Shown: positions 16,447 to 24,053 of the stretch, one piece after another | How positions within the stretch are numbered: the stretch's first letter is position 1 | Layout of the letters: the number at the start of each line of letters is the position of its first letter | DNA from: Streptomyces sp. NA02950 | Lineage (GTDB): Bacteria; Actinomycetota; Actinomycetes; Streptomycetales; Streptomycetaceae | Direction: 5' to 3' | Length of the DNA stretch: 64,000 nt | NCBI RefSeq assembly: GCF_013364155.1 | Contig: NZ_CP054916.1 | Span: 5,391,001 to 5,455,000, forward strand | Translations under genes and position numbers: made by a program | Notes under the pieces: generated by a model | Told to the model about the DNA's origin: nothing | What the model saw: only the letters and a program-made list of their open reading frames with translations | The model's database searches: none

Positions 16447-18318
16447 TTGTCAGGGGACACGTCTGCCCACCACGCCGGCCGCCGGGCCGTGACCGACACC
16501 GCCGACCGTGCCGACGAGGCCGCCGAGGACGCCGCGTACGACTACGACGTCCTCGTCATCGGCTCGGGCTTCGGCGGCTCGGTGTCGGCCCTCCGGCTGA
16601 CCGAGAAGGGATACCGCGTCGGTGTCCTGGAGGCGGGCCGCCGCTTCACCCGCGAGACCCTGCCCAAGAACTCCTGGGACCTCCGCAACTACCTGTGGGC
16701 CCCGGCCCTCGGCCTGTTCGGCATCCAGCGCATCCACGTCCTCGGCAAGGTGATGGTGCTCGCGGGCGCCGGGGTCGGCGGCGGTTCGCTCAACTACGCC
16801 AACACGCTGTACGTACCGCCCGCGCCGTTCTTCAAGGACCCGCAGTGGGGGGACATCACCGACTGGCAGGACGAGCTGCGCCCCTACTACGACCAGGCGC
16901 GGCGGATGCTCGGGGTGCGTCTCAACCCGACGCTGACCCCGTCCGACGTCCATCTGAAGGCCGCCGCGCAGAAGATGGGCGTGGCCGACAGCTTCCACAT
17001 GGCCCCGGTCGGTGTCTTCTTCGGGGACGGCCAGGACGCCGACGGCTCCGCCGCCGCGAAGGCCGCACCGGGCGAGACGGTGGCCGATCCGTACTTCGGC
17101 GGCGCGGGCCCGGACCGCAACGCGTGCACCGAATGCGGTGAGTGCATGACCGGCTGCCGCCACGGTGCCAAGAACACCCTCAACGAGAACTATCTCTACC
17201 TCGCCGAGAAGGCCGGTGCGGTCGTCCACCCCATGACGACGGTGGTGGCCGTGAGCGACGATCCGCACGGCGGCTACCACGTCACCACCGTGCCCACCGA
17301 CAACCGGCGCAAGGGCAGGCCCACCGCGCTGCGGGCCCGGTACGTGGTGATCGCCGCGGGCACCTACGGCACCCAGACCCTGCTGCACACCATGCGGGAC
17401 AAGGGGCTGCTGCCGCGGCTGTCCGAACGGCTCGGCTTCCTCACCCGCACCAACTCCGAGGCTCTGGTGGGCGCCCAGACCACCGACCGCCGCTTCCGTG
17501 CGAAGAACCCGGGGGAGAAGAAGGCCGAGTTCAGCCGCGGGGTGGCGATCACCTCGTCCATCCACCCCAACGAGACCACCCACATCGAGCCGGTCCGCTA
17601 CGGCAAGGGATCCAACGCGATGGGCCTGATGTCCATCCTCCAGATCCCCTACGGCGGCCGGGTGCCGCGCTGGCTCCAGTTCCTCGGCACCAATCTGAAG
17701 CACCCCATGATGGCGGCGCGTTCGCTGTCCAACCGGCGCTGGTCGGAGCGGACCATCATCGGCCTGGTCATGCAGACCCACGACAACTCGCTGACCACCT
17801 ACCGCAAGTCCAAGGGGCTCGGGAAGGGGCTGCTGACCGCCCGGCAGGGCCACGGCGAGCCCAACCCCGACCACATCCCCGAGGGCGCGGAGGCGGCCCG
17901 CCACCTCGCCGAGTCGATCAACGGCTTCGCGGGCAGCAACGTCGGGGAGCTGATGGGCACCCCGCTGACCGCGCACTTCCTCGGCGGCTGCCCGATCGGT
18001 GCGGACGCCGAGCACGGGGTGATCGACCCGTACCACCGGCTGTACGGACACCCCGGCATCCATGTCGTCGACGGCGCCGCGATCTCGGCGAACCTCGGCG
18101 TCAACCCGTCCCTGACCATCACGGCGCAGGCCGAACGGGCCATGTCGCTGTGGCCCAACAAGGGCGAGGCCGATCCGCGCCCCGCACAGGGCGAGCCGTA
18201 CCAGCGGCTGTCGCCCGTGGAGCCCACCGCTCCGGCGGTTCCGGCGGACGCGTTCGGGGCACTGAAGCTGCCCCTGCTCCCGGTGCCGGTGGTACCCCCG
18301 GCCCCGCCCGGGAGCTGA
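16447..18318 (+). CDS. choD: ChoD-like GMC-family FAD oxidoreductase
   Basis: 623 residues if the start is TTG 16447, chosen because GGAGG at 16436-16440 is spaced 6 nt from it; a GTG at 16489 is an alternative. Near residue 39 is the FAD-binding GSGFGGS, then LEAGRRF, GAGVGGGSLNYANTLYVPP and the C-terminal DGAAISANLGVNPS active-site/FAD segment. The sequence closely follows the mycobacterial protein annotated as cholesterol oxidase ChoD, but steroid oxidase activity of that group is uncertain. It contains the motif CTECGECMTGC, a four-Cys CxxCxxCxxxC pattern conserved in this subfamily. The same neighbourhood logic (guaA nearby) is seen in mycobacteria. The open frame runs far upstream through gabD2, but that part is a shadow. 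Confidence 0.87.
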   Translation: MSGDTSAHHAGRRAVTDTADRADEAAEDAAYDYDVLVIGSGFGGSVSALRLTEKGYRVGVLEAGRRFTRETLPKNSWDLRNYLWAPALGLFGIQRIHVLGKVMVLAGAGVGGGSLNYANTLYVPPAPFFKDPQWGDITDWQDELRPYYDQARRMLGVRLNPTLTPSDVHLKAAAQKMGVADSFHMAPVGVFFGDGQDADGSAAAKAAPGETVADPYFGGAGPDRNACTECGECMTGCRHGAKNTLNENYLYLAEKAGAVVHPMTTVVAVSDDPHGGYHVTTVPTDNRRKGRPTALRARYVVIAAGTYGTQTLLHTMRDKGLLPRLSERLGFLTRTNSEALVGAQTTDRRFRAKNPGEKKAEFSRGVAITSSIHPNETTHIEPVRYGKGSNAMGLMSILQIPYGGRVPRWLQFLGTNLKHPMMAARSLSNRRWSERTIIGLVMQTHDNSLTTYRKSKGLGKGLLTARQGHGEPNPDHIPEGAEAARHLAESINGFAGSNVGELMGTPLTAHFLGGCPIGADAEHGVIDPYHRLYGHPGIHVVDGAAISANLGVNPSLTITAQAERAMSLWPNKGEADPRPAQGEPYQRLSPVEPTAPAVPADAFGALKLPLLPVPVVPPAPPGS

Positions 18319-18334
18319 CGTCCGCAAACGGCGA

Positions 18335-18367
18335 AGGGGCCGCCCCCTGACGGTGGGGGCGGCCCCT
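18335..18367. terminator. Bidirectional terminator between choD-like and LAETG genes
   Basis: A perfect 13-bp inverted repeat: AGGGGCCGCCCCC (18335-18347), a 7-nt loop and the complementary arm (18355-18367). It lies 17 bp after the choD-like stop and 41 bp past the stop of the convergent surface-protein gene. Confidence 0.85.
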
Positions 18368-18407
18368 CGCTGCGGCTGCCTGATCCTGCGCGTCGGCCGG
18401 GTGACCG

Positions 18408-19418
18408 TTACGCGGCGGCGCCGCCGGCGCGACGACGACGGACCACGAACACGGCGCCGCCGCCCGCGGCCATGGCCACACCGCCGATCAGGGCGATCGT
18501 CGGCAGCGCCGAGGAGGAACCCGTCTCGGCGAGGCTGCCCTTGGGGTTGATCTCCGTGTTGCCCTCCGGCTTGTGCGGCAGCGGCTTCTTGCCGCCCTGC
18601 GGCTTCGGCTCGGCCGGGGGCACCTGGCCCGGCTCCGAACCGGCCTTCAGCACGTCGAACTCGTAGTACTCACCGGTCGAGTAGACGCAGTTGCCCTTGT
18701 CGTCCGCGTACACACCGATGCTGATCGCGTAACCGAAGCCCTCGGGGGCGCTCTTGGCCACGCTCAGCCGGAGCCCGACCGTGAGGGTCTCGTGCGGACG
18801 CACATCGGTGTAGCCGACGTAGCCCGCGCCCGGGTCGTTCAGGTCGGTGGAGATGTTCTTCCACGCGCCGGTGTCCGGGTCCTTGTACTGGAGGGTGAGG
18901 TACGTGCCGGTGCTCTCGAGGTCGTCGAGGTGCACGGTGCCCGCGACGACACCGAAGTCCACCCGCTTGTAGGTGCGGTCGGAGTCGTTCTTGACCTTGA
19001 AGGTGAAGTGGTGGAACCCGCTGCCCGCCACCACCTTCGAGGGCAGGCCGACGAGGGTGGTACTGAGGTCGGGGTCCTCGTTGTAGTCCCCGTTGTCCGT
19101 GCAGTCACCGGGCTCGGTCGGCTCGCCGGTGGGCGACGTCGGCTTGTCGGTGGGGGTGGCCGTGCCGGAGGGCGTGGCCGAGGGGGAGGCGGTCTCGCTC
19201 TCGGTCGCGGTCGGCGTCGGCGTCCCGGTGGTCGGGCTGTCGGTCGGCGTCGGCGTGGTCTGCGTCGGCGTCGGGGTGACCGGAGGGGTCGCGGTGTCGG
19301 TCGCGGACGGCGTCGCGGTCGGAGTCTCCTCCGCGAAGGCGGCCGGTGCCGCGAGCAGCGCGGCAGGGGCGATGGCGGCCGTGGCTGCGGCGGTCGCCAG
19401 AACGCGGCGAATCTTCAT
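18408..19418 (-). CDS. Sortase-type LAETG cell-wall-anchored protein
   Basis: 336 residues from ATG 19418, with AGAAGAGG upstream. A signal peptide (residues 1-30, ending AAPAAFAEE) is followed by a Thr/Pro/Ser-rich stalk (about 30-105) and a ~170-residue beta-type domain (TTLVGLPSKVVAGSGFHHFTF) with two Cys. The C-terminal sorting signal is LAETG at residues 296-300, a hydrophobic helix and a basic RRRR tail. Streptomyces class E sortases use LAxTG, so the protein should be covalently linked to peptidoglycan. No sortase gene is adjacent. The function of the folded domain is unknown; the low-complexity stalk is encoded by repetitive DNA at 19090-19340. Confidence 0.88.
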   Translation of the reverse strand: MKIRRVLATAAATAAIAPAALLAAPAAFAEETPTATPSATDTATPPVTPTPTQTTPTPTDSPTTGTPTPTATESETASPSATPSGTATPTDKPTSPTGEPTEPGDCTDNGDYNEDPDLSTTLVGLPSKVVAGSGFHHFTFKVKNDSDRTYKRVDFGVVAGTVHLDDLESTGTYLTLQYKDPDTGAWKNISTDLNDPGAGYVGYTDVRPHETLTVGLRLSVAKSAPEGFGYAISIGVYADDKGNCVYSTGEYYEFDVLKAGSEPGQVPPAEPKPQGGKKPLPHKPEGNTEINPKGSLAETGSSSALPTIALIGGVAMAAGGGAVFVVRRRRAGGAAA

Positions 19419-20119
19419 GTAGACCTCTTCTGGGTCCGTACACACCGCTGGTGGGCGGCGCGCAGGTGGAAGGCCGTCGCGGTGGGGCGCGGAATGGCCG
19501 TGCGTTTGCACGTACATGACCAGCCCGATGGCTGAAAGGTTGCCTTCACTTTTGCTCACAGAATGGTCACAGAATCCGGGCGGGGCGGTCAGAAGGCGAC
19601 CAGGAAGCGATTAGGAAGTGATCAAGAAGCCGCTTGGCGGTGATCGTGGCAGCCGGAGCGGCGCATGCGAAGGGCCCCGGGGCACCCGAGCGGGCGGGCA
19701 CCTCGGGGCCCTAGGCGGTCAGCACCGGCGTCAGGGCAGCGCCGGTGCTGAGTAGCGGCGCCGGGGGGTTGCGCCGCCGGCTTCGGGGCCGGAGTCAATG
19801 GGAGGTTTGGGGGGCGTACGCCCGCGTGGTCGTACCAGGGGCGGGAGGTGACCCGGGGTTTTTCGCCTTCCTGCATCGTGGTGGATGCCGAGCGCCGGGC
19901 GCAACCGTTTCGACCGGATACGGTCGGTCCCAGGCGTCCCCGGGACCGACCGTCCTTGAGGTGGTGACCGGGCTGCTGTCCCCTGCCGACCGGTCACCTC
20001 GCCGGAGCGAGGTCCCACGACGCGCACCGCCTGAATCACCGCAGGGGGCGCGTCTCATCGCTTCGGCGGATCTGAGCCACGCGTGGATTTATCCGAGCCG
20101 CTCCTGGCTGGCGCGGCAC
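19419..20119. other. 700-bp gene-poor region with strong inverted repeats
   Basis: It contains the promoter of the LAETG gene (19419-19560) and then no convincing gene. Two inverted repeats stand out: an imperfect 17-bp pair at about 19674-19712 (AGGGCCCCG / CGGGGCCCT ends) and a perfect 12-bp pair ACGGTCGGTCCC (19920-19931) / GGGACCGACCGT (19942-19953) with a 10-nt loop. Open frames across it have no family resemblance. It could hold a small RNA or only terminators. Confidence 0.5.
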
Positions 20120-20136
20120 CGGGCTCAACGAGCCCG
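20120..20136 (-). terminator. Probable terminator of the chorismate mutase gene
   Basis: CGGGCTC / GAGCCCG, a perfect 7-bp hairpin with a 3-nt loop, 44-60 nt beyond the stop codon on the minus strand. Confidence 0.5.
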
Positions 20137-20179
20137 CTCGCGGGCCGGTCACGCGCCGTACGGGTGATGGCGCGGAACG

Positions 20180-20464
20180 TCAGATCCGGCCACGGCACAG
20201 CTCCAGCAGCGTCATGGCGAGGGTGGTGCCGTGCCCGCCGAGCTCCTCCCGGTAGCGGTCGAGGATCTGCATCTCGCGGGAGAGGTGCACCCGCCGCCCG
20301 CCCGACTCGATCCGGGCCCGCTGGATGGCCGCCGAGACGTCCATCCGCTCCCGGACGAGGTCGAGGATCCGTCCGTCGAGGGTGTCGATCCGCTCGCGTG
20401 CGGTGCGGATGACCTCGGTGGCGTCGTCGGTGGCCTCGGCCGTGCTGCTCGCGGTGGTGCTCAT
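20180..20464 (-). CDS. Chorismate mutase (AroQ class)
   Basis: 94 residues from ATG 20464, with AGGAG 9-13 nt upstream. It converts chorismate to prephenate, the branch point to phenylalanine and tyrosine. The AroQ all-helical fold is visible: TARERIDTLDGRILDLVRERMDVS (catalytic Arg of helix 1, Asp of helix 1), then IQRAR and the later REMQILDRYREEL. The length is that of a stand-alone AroQ domain. Upstream on the same strand are a G+C hairpin (20572-20601) and a short leader ORF containing Phe and Tyr codons, suggesting attenuation. Three copies of a 10-bp GTCTCGGGT-type unit precede the ribosome-binding site. Confidence 0.9.
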   Translation of the reverse strand: MSTTASSTAEATDDATEVIRTARERIDTLDGRILDLVRERMDVSAAIQRARIESGGRRVHLSREMQILDRYREELGGHGTTLAMTLLELCRGRI

Positions 20465-20484
20465 ATCCGTTTCTCCTGGTCTCT

Positions 20485-20520
20485 CGGGTGTCTCGGGTGT
20501 CTCGGGTGTCGTGGGTGTCT
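20485..20520. repeat. Short direct repeats upstream of chorismate mutase
   Basis: Three near-identical tandem copies of TCTCGGGTG and a fourth degenerate one lie in the presumed 5' untranslated region, between the hairpin at 20572-20601 and the ribosome-binding site. Confidence 0.7.
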
Positions 20521-20571
20521 GTGACGACGGGACCCGGAGACCGGCGGGAGAGCCCGGAGGAGGAAACACCA

Positions 20572-20601
20572 GCGCCCCGGGCCTTGGCCGGCCCGGGGCG
20601 C
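20572..20601 (-). terminator. Candidate attenuator hairpin upstream of chorismate mutase
   Basis: The perfect 12-bp stem GCGCCCCGGGCC / GGCCCGGGGCGC with a 6-nt loop lies between the leader ORF stop (20625) and the chorismate mutase start (20464). On the minus strand it is followed by TGGTGTTTCC. Eight nt of the leader ORF around codons 13-15 (CCGGCCCG) are complementary to its 5' arm and loop, so an alternative structure is possible. Confidence 0.6.
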
Positions 20602-20624
20602 CTGGGAAGTCGCTTGTCAGTGGT

Positions 20625-20696
20625 TCAAGCAGCACGACCATGGCAGCCGGACGGGCCGGTGCCATAGGTAAAGACGAAGGTCATGCGCGTGGACAT
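20625..20696 (-). CDS. Putative Phe/Tyr-rich leader peptide for chorismate mutase
   Basis: A 23-residue open frame, MSTRMTFVFTYGTG and onward, with Phe at 7 and 9 and Tyr at 11, i.e. the two end products of the pathway opened by the downstream enzyme. There is no ribosome-binding site, but a promoter-like TTGGAC-N18-CATAAT ends 7 nt before the ATG, so the message probably starts at the A of ATG, the leaderless arrangement common in actinobacteria. A strong hairpin and then the chorismate mutase gene follow on the same strand. The arrangement matches transcription-attenuation leaders; the peptide itself need not be stable. Confidence 0.55.
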   Translation of the reverse strand: MSTRMTFVFTYGTGPSGCHGRAA

Positions 20697-20703
20697 GGCG
20701 TCG

Positions 20704-20733
20704 ATTATGGGCCCGTTAGAATCGAAAGTCCAA
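20704..20733 (-). promoter_or_regulatory. Putative promoter of the chorismate mutase leader
   Basis: On the minus strand: -35 TTGGAC (20733-20728), 18-nt spacer, -10 CATAAT (20709-20704). The expected transcription start coincides with the ATG at 20696. It lies within the upstream region of the divergent guaA gene. Confidence 0.55.
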
Positions 20734-20821
20734 CGCGCCGGAAACAGTCCCTGTGCGGACCGGTGCGCCCGAGTACCACCCCGATCACCACCCCGATCAC
20801 CACCGCCGGAAGGCCGCCGAA

Positions 20822-22408
20822 GTGCCATCAGCGTCCCCTGCTGCCGCCCCCGACACCGTCCTGGTCGTCGACTTCGGCGCGCAGTACGCCCAGCTCATCG
20901 CCCGCCGGGTCCGCGAAGCGCGGGTCTACAGCGAGATCGTCCCGTCCACCATGCCGGTGGAGGAGATGCTCGCCAAGAAGCCGAAGGCGATCATCCTGTC
21001 CGGCGGGCCGTCGTCGGTCTACGCCGAGGGCGCGCCCAGCGTCGACCGCTCGCTCTTCGAAGCCGGGATCCCCGTTTTCGGCATGTGCTACGGCTTCCAG
21101 CTGATGGCCGTCGCGCTCGGCGGCACGGTCGACAACACCGGCGCCCGTGAGTACGGCCGTACGCCGCTGACCGTCACCAAGCCCGGCTCCACGCTCTTCG
21201 CGGGCACCCCCGAGGAGCAGTCCGTGTGGATGTCGCACGGCGACGCCTGCTCGGCCGCCCCGGCGGGCTTCGCCGTCACCGCCTCCACCGATGTGGTGCC
21301 GGTCGCCGCCTTCGAGTGCGACGAGCGCAAGCTCTACGGCGTACAGCACCACCCCGAGGTGATGCACTCCACCCACGGTCAGCAGGTGCTGGAGCACTTC
21401 CTCTACCGGGGCGCCGGTCTGGAGCCGACCTGGACCACCACCAATGTGGTCGAGGAGTCCGTCGCGGCCATCCGCGAGCAGGTCGGCACCAAGCGCGCGA
21501 TCTGCGGACTGTCCGGCGGGGTGGACTCCGCCGTTGCCGCCGCCCTCGTCCAGAAGGCCATCGGCGACCAGCTGACCTGCGTGTACGTCGACCACGGCCT
21601 GATGCGCAAGGGTGAGTCCGAGCAGGTCGAGAAGGACTTCGTGGCGGCCACCGGCGTCCAGCTGAAGGTTGTCGAGGCCGAGGAGCGGTTCCTGTCCGCG
21701 CTCGCCGGGGTCTCCGACCCCGAGGAGAAGCGGAAGATCATCGGCCGGGAGTTCATCCGGGTCTTCGAGCAGGCCCAGGCCGAGCTGGTGGCCGAGGCGG
21801 GCGCCGCGGGCGAGGCCGTGGAGTTCCTGGTGCAGGGCACCCTCTACCCCGATGTGGTGGAGTCCGGCGGCGGCACCGGCGCCGCCAACATCAAGTCCCA
21901 CCACAATGTGGGCGGCCTCCCCGAGGACCTCGAGTTCGAGCTGGTCGAGCCGCTGCGCCGGCTGTTCAAGGACGAGGTCCGGATGGTGGGCCAGGAGCTG
22001 GGCCTGCCAGACGAGATCGTCCACCGCCAGCCCTTCCCGGGCCCCGGGCTCGGCATCCGCATCGTCGGCGAGGTCACCAAGGAGCGCCTGGACCTGCTGC
22101 GCGAGGCCGACGCCATCGCCCGTGAGGAGCTGACCGCCGCCGGTCTCGACCGCGACATCTGGCAGTGCCCGGTCGTGCTGCTGGCCGATGTCCGCTCGGT
22201 CGGCGTCCAGGGCGACGGCCGCACCTACGGCCACCCCATCGTGCTGCGCCCGGTCTCCTCCGAGGACGCCATGACGGCCGACTGGTCGCGGCTGCCGTAC
22301 GACGTCCTGTCGAGGATCTCCACCCGGATCACCAACGAGGTGGACGAGGTGAACCGGGTCGTCCTGGACATCACCAGCAAGCCGCCCGGCACCATCGAGT
22401 GGGAGTGA
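20822..22408 (+). CDS. guaA: GMP synthase (glutamine-hydrolysing)
   Basis: 528 residues from GTG 20822, with GGAAGG about 10 nt upstream. It aminates XMP to GMP using glutamine and ATP. The N-terminal class I glutamine amidotransferase has nucleophile Cys89 (GMCYGFQLM) and the His/Glu pair in QHHPEV; the ATP pyrophosphatase P-loop is GLSGGVDSA near residue 230; the C-terminal dimerisation domain ends KPPGTIEWE, the universal GuaA terminus. The gene is essential for guanine nucleotide synthesis without salvage. It is divergent from the chorismate mutase leader. Confidence 0.98.
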   Translation: MPSASPAAAPDTVLVVDFGAQYAQLIARRVREARVYSEIVPSTMPVEEMLAKKPKAIILSGGPSSVYAEGAPSVDRSLFEAGIPVFGMCYGFQLMAVALGGTVDNTGAREYGRTPLTVTKPGSTLFAGTPEEQSVWMSHGDACSAAPAGFAVTASTDVVPVAAFECDERKLYGVQHHPEVMHSTHGQQVLEHFLYRGAGLEPTWTTTNVVEESVAAIREQVGTKRAICGLSGGVDSAVAAALVQKAIGDQLTCVYVDHGLMRKGESEQVEKDFVAATGVQLKVVEAEERFLSALAGVSDPEEKRKIIGREFIRVFEQAQAELVAEAGAAGEAVEFLVQGTLYPDVVESGGGTGAANIKSHHNVGGLPEDLEFELVEPLRRLFKDEVRMVGQELGLPDEIVHRQPFPGPGLGIRIVGEVTKERLDLLREADAIAREELTAAGLDRDIWQCPVVLLADVRSVGVQGDGRTYGHPIVLRPVSSEDAMTADWSRLPYDVLSRISTRITNEVDEVNRVVLDITSKPPGTIEWE

Positions 22409-22525
22409 CCCCTCCTTCCCCACCGTCAACGCCGACGCTGTCGCTCATTCGTTTGGGCGGCGGCGTCGTCGTTTGGGCTGGGTACGCTGATCGTACGGCC
22501 GAGAATCCCGTCCATGGGAGGAACC

Positions 22526-23116
22526 ATGACCGCTGAGCCGCTGCACACCACCTCGTGGCCTGTGCCGCCGCTGGATGGCTACACCGTGGACGACTTGATG
22601 AGTCTGCCTGATCTCCCGCCGCACACCGAGTTGATCGACGGGAGTCTGGTTTTCGTGAGTCCGCAGCGGGATTTTCACAGCGTGGTGATTGACTTGCTGG
22701 TCAGCGGGCTGCGTAGGACTGTGCCCGCCGAGCTCAGGGTCCGGCGGGAGATGACTGTGGTCATCGACAAGCGGAACGGTCCGGAACCGGATATCTCGGT
22801 CGTGCGCGCCGAGGCCGTGCGAAGCGGCGAGCAGACCTATTACCAGGTGAGTGATGTGATGCTCGCCGTCGAGGTCGTGTCTCCCGAGTCCGAGGCCCGT
22901 GATCACGACACCAAGCCGCACAAGTACGCCAACGCCGGGATCCCGCACTTCTGGCGCGTCGAGAGGACCAACACGGACGCACGCCCGGTGGTCCATGTCT
23001 TCCACCTCGATCCCGAGACGCGCACTTACCGCCCGACCAGTGTCCATCACGACCGGCTCAAGCTCTCGGTCCCCTTCACCGTCGACATCGACCTCGCCGA
23101 CATCGACAACCTGTAG
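22526..23116 (+). CDS. Uma2-family (DUF820) PD-(D/E)XK nuclease-like protein
   Basis: 196 residues from ATG 22526, with GGAGG 5 nt upstream. Uma2 proteins have a restriction-endonuclease-like fold. Here the putative active-site set is Glu in PHTELIDG, Asp in EPDISVV, the Glu of LAVEVVSPES and Lys in KPHKYANAG. Such genes are abundant and recent in Streptomyces, with no established role. Upstream, TCGTTTGGGC occurs twice (22448-22475). Base composition is slightly lower in GC than guaA, in keeping with an accessory gene. Confidence 0.85.
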   Translation: MTAEPLHTTSWPVPPLDGYTVDDLMSLPDLPPHTELIDGSLVFVSPQRDFHSVVIDLLVSGLRRTVPAELRVRREMTVVIDKRNGPEPDISVVRAEAVRSGEQTYYQVSDVMLAVEVVSPESEARDHDTKPHKYANAGIPHFWRVERTNTDARPVVHVFHLDPETRTYRPTSVHHDRLKLSVPFTVDIDLADIDNL

Positions 23117-23185
23117 GTCACGGCTCTGGCCTCCCGCGATACCCGGAGGTAGCTTCCGCTGCGAGCACCCCCAGGAGCGCGAGGA

Positions 23186-24010
23186 GTGAGCGAGCCGCCC
23201 ATGAACAGCCCCATGCCGATGCCCCGGCCGACGCCCGAGCCGATACCCACCGACCAGCTGCACATCACCATGCCGCCGCAGCACACCTCCCCCGACGACG
23301 AGCGGCGCTATCGCAAGGAGCGGCTCGCCGCGGCGCTGCGGCTCTTCGGGCGGTACGGGTACGAGGAGGGGGTGTCGGGCCATATCACCGTCCGCGACCC
23401 GGAGTTGACCGACTGCTTCTGGGTGAACCCCTTCGGGATGCCGTTCGGCCTCCTCACCGCCGGCGATCTGATCCTGGTCAATCAGGCGGGCCAGGTGGTC
23501 GAGGGCCGCTATCACGTCAACCAGGCGGCGTTCGTCATTCACTCTCACGTGCATCGGGCTCGGCCGGACGCCGTCGCCGTCGCGCACAGCCGCTCGGTGC
23601 ACAGCCGGGCGCTGTCCTCGCTCGGTGAGCTGCTGGAGCCGATCAACCAGGAGGTCTGCGCCTTCTTCGAGGACCACGCCCTCTACGACGCCCCCACCGG
23701 GGTGGTCGTGGACGAGGACGAGGGGCGCCGGATCGCCGCCGCGCTCGGCGCCCACAAGGGCCTCATCCTGCGCAATCGCGGTCTGCTGACCGTGGGTGAC
23801 TCGGTCGACGCGGCGGCGTGGTGGTTCATCTCGATGGAGCGAGCGTGCCGGGCGCAGCTCGCCGCGAAGGCCGCGGGCAAGCCGGTCCCCATCGACGACG
23901 AGAACGCCACGCGGCTCCGCGAGCAGCTGGGAAACGATCTTGTGGCGTGGATCAACTATCAACCTCTGTATCTCCAGATCACCCGCGCCGAGCCGGACCT
24001 GTTGAACTGA
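23186..24010 (+). CDS. Class II aldolase/adducin family protein
   Basis: 274 residues from GTG 23186. The metal site of the family is visible: His in SGHITVRDP and the cluster HSHVHRARP followed by HSRSVHS, and the late GLLTVGDSVDAAAWWF motif. Family members are zinc-dependent fuculose/ribulose-phosphate aldolases or epimerases; several with a Pro-rich leader like this one act on unknown substrates, so no specific reaction is assigned. Ends 43 bp before the next open frame. Confidence 0.85.
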   Translation: MSEPPMNSPMPMPRPTPEPIPTDQLHITMPPQHTSPDDERRYRKERLAAALRLFGRYGYEEGVSGHITVRDPELTDCFWVNPFGMPFGLLTAGDLILVNQAGQVVEGRYHVNQAAFVIHSHVHRARPDAVAVAHSRSVHSRALSSLGELLEPINQEVCAFFEDHALYDAPTGVVVDEDEGRRIAAALGAHKGLILRNRGLLTVGDSVDAAAWWFISMERACRAQLAAKAAGKPVPIDDENATRLREQLGNDLVAWINYQPLYLQITRAEPDLLN

Positions 24011-24053
24011 CGCCCCCCGGGGTGCGGCACAATTCCCTCTTGTCACATGTCAG

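Noticed and set aside
18580..19535. 320-codon plus-strand frame over the LAETG gene
   Set aside because: It is the shadow of the Thr/Pro-rich stalk read in reverse, with extreme Gly/Arg bias.
19745..20167. 140-codon frame in the gene-poor interval
   Set aside because: No ribosome-binding site or family resemblance; it spans two strong hairpins.
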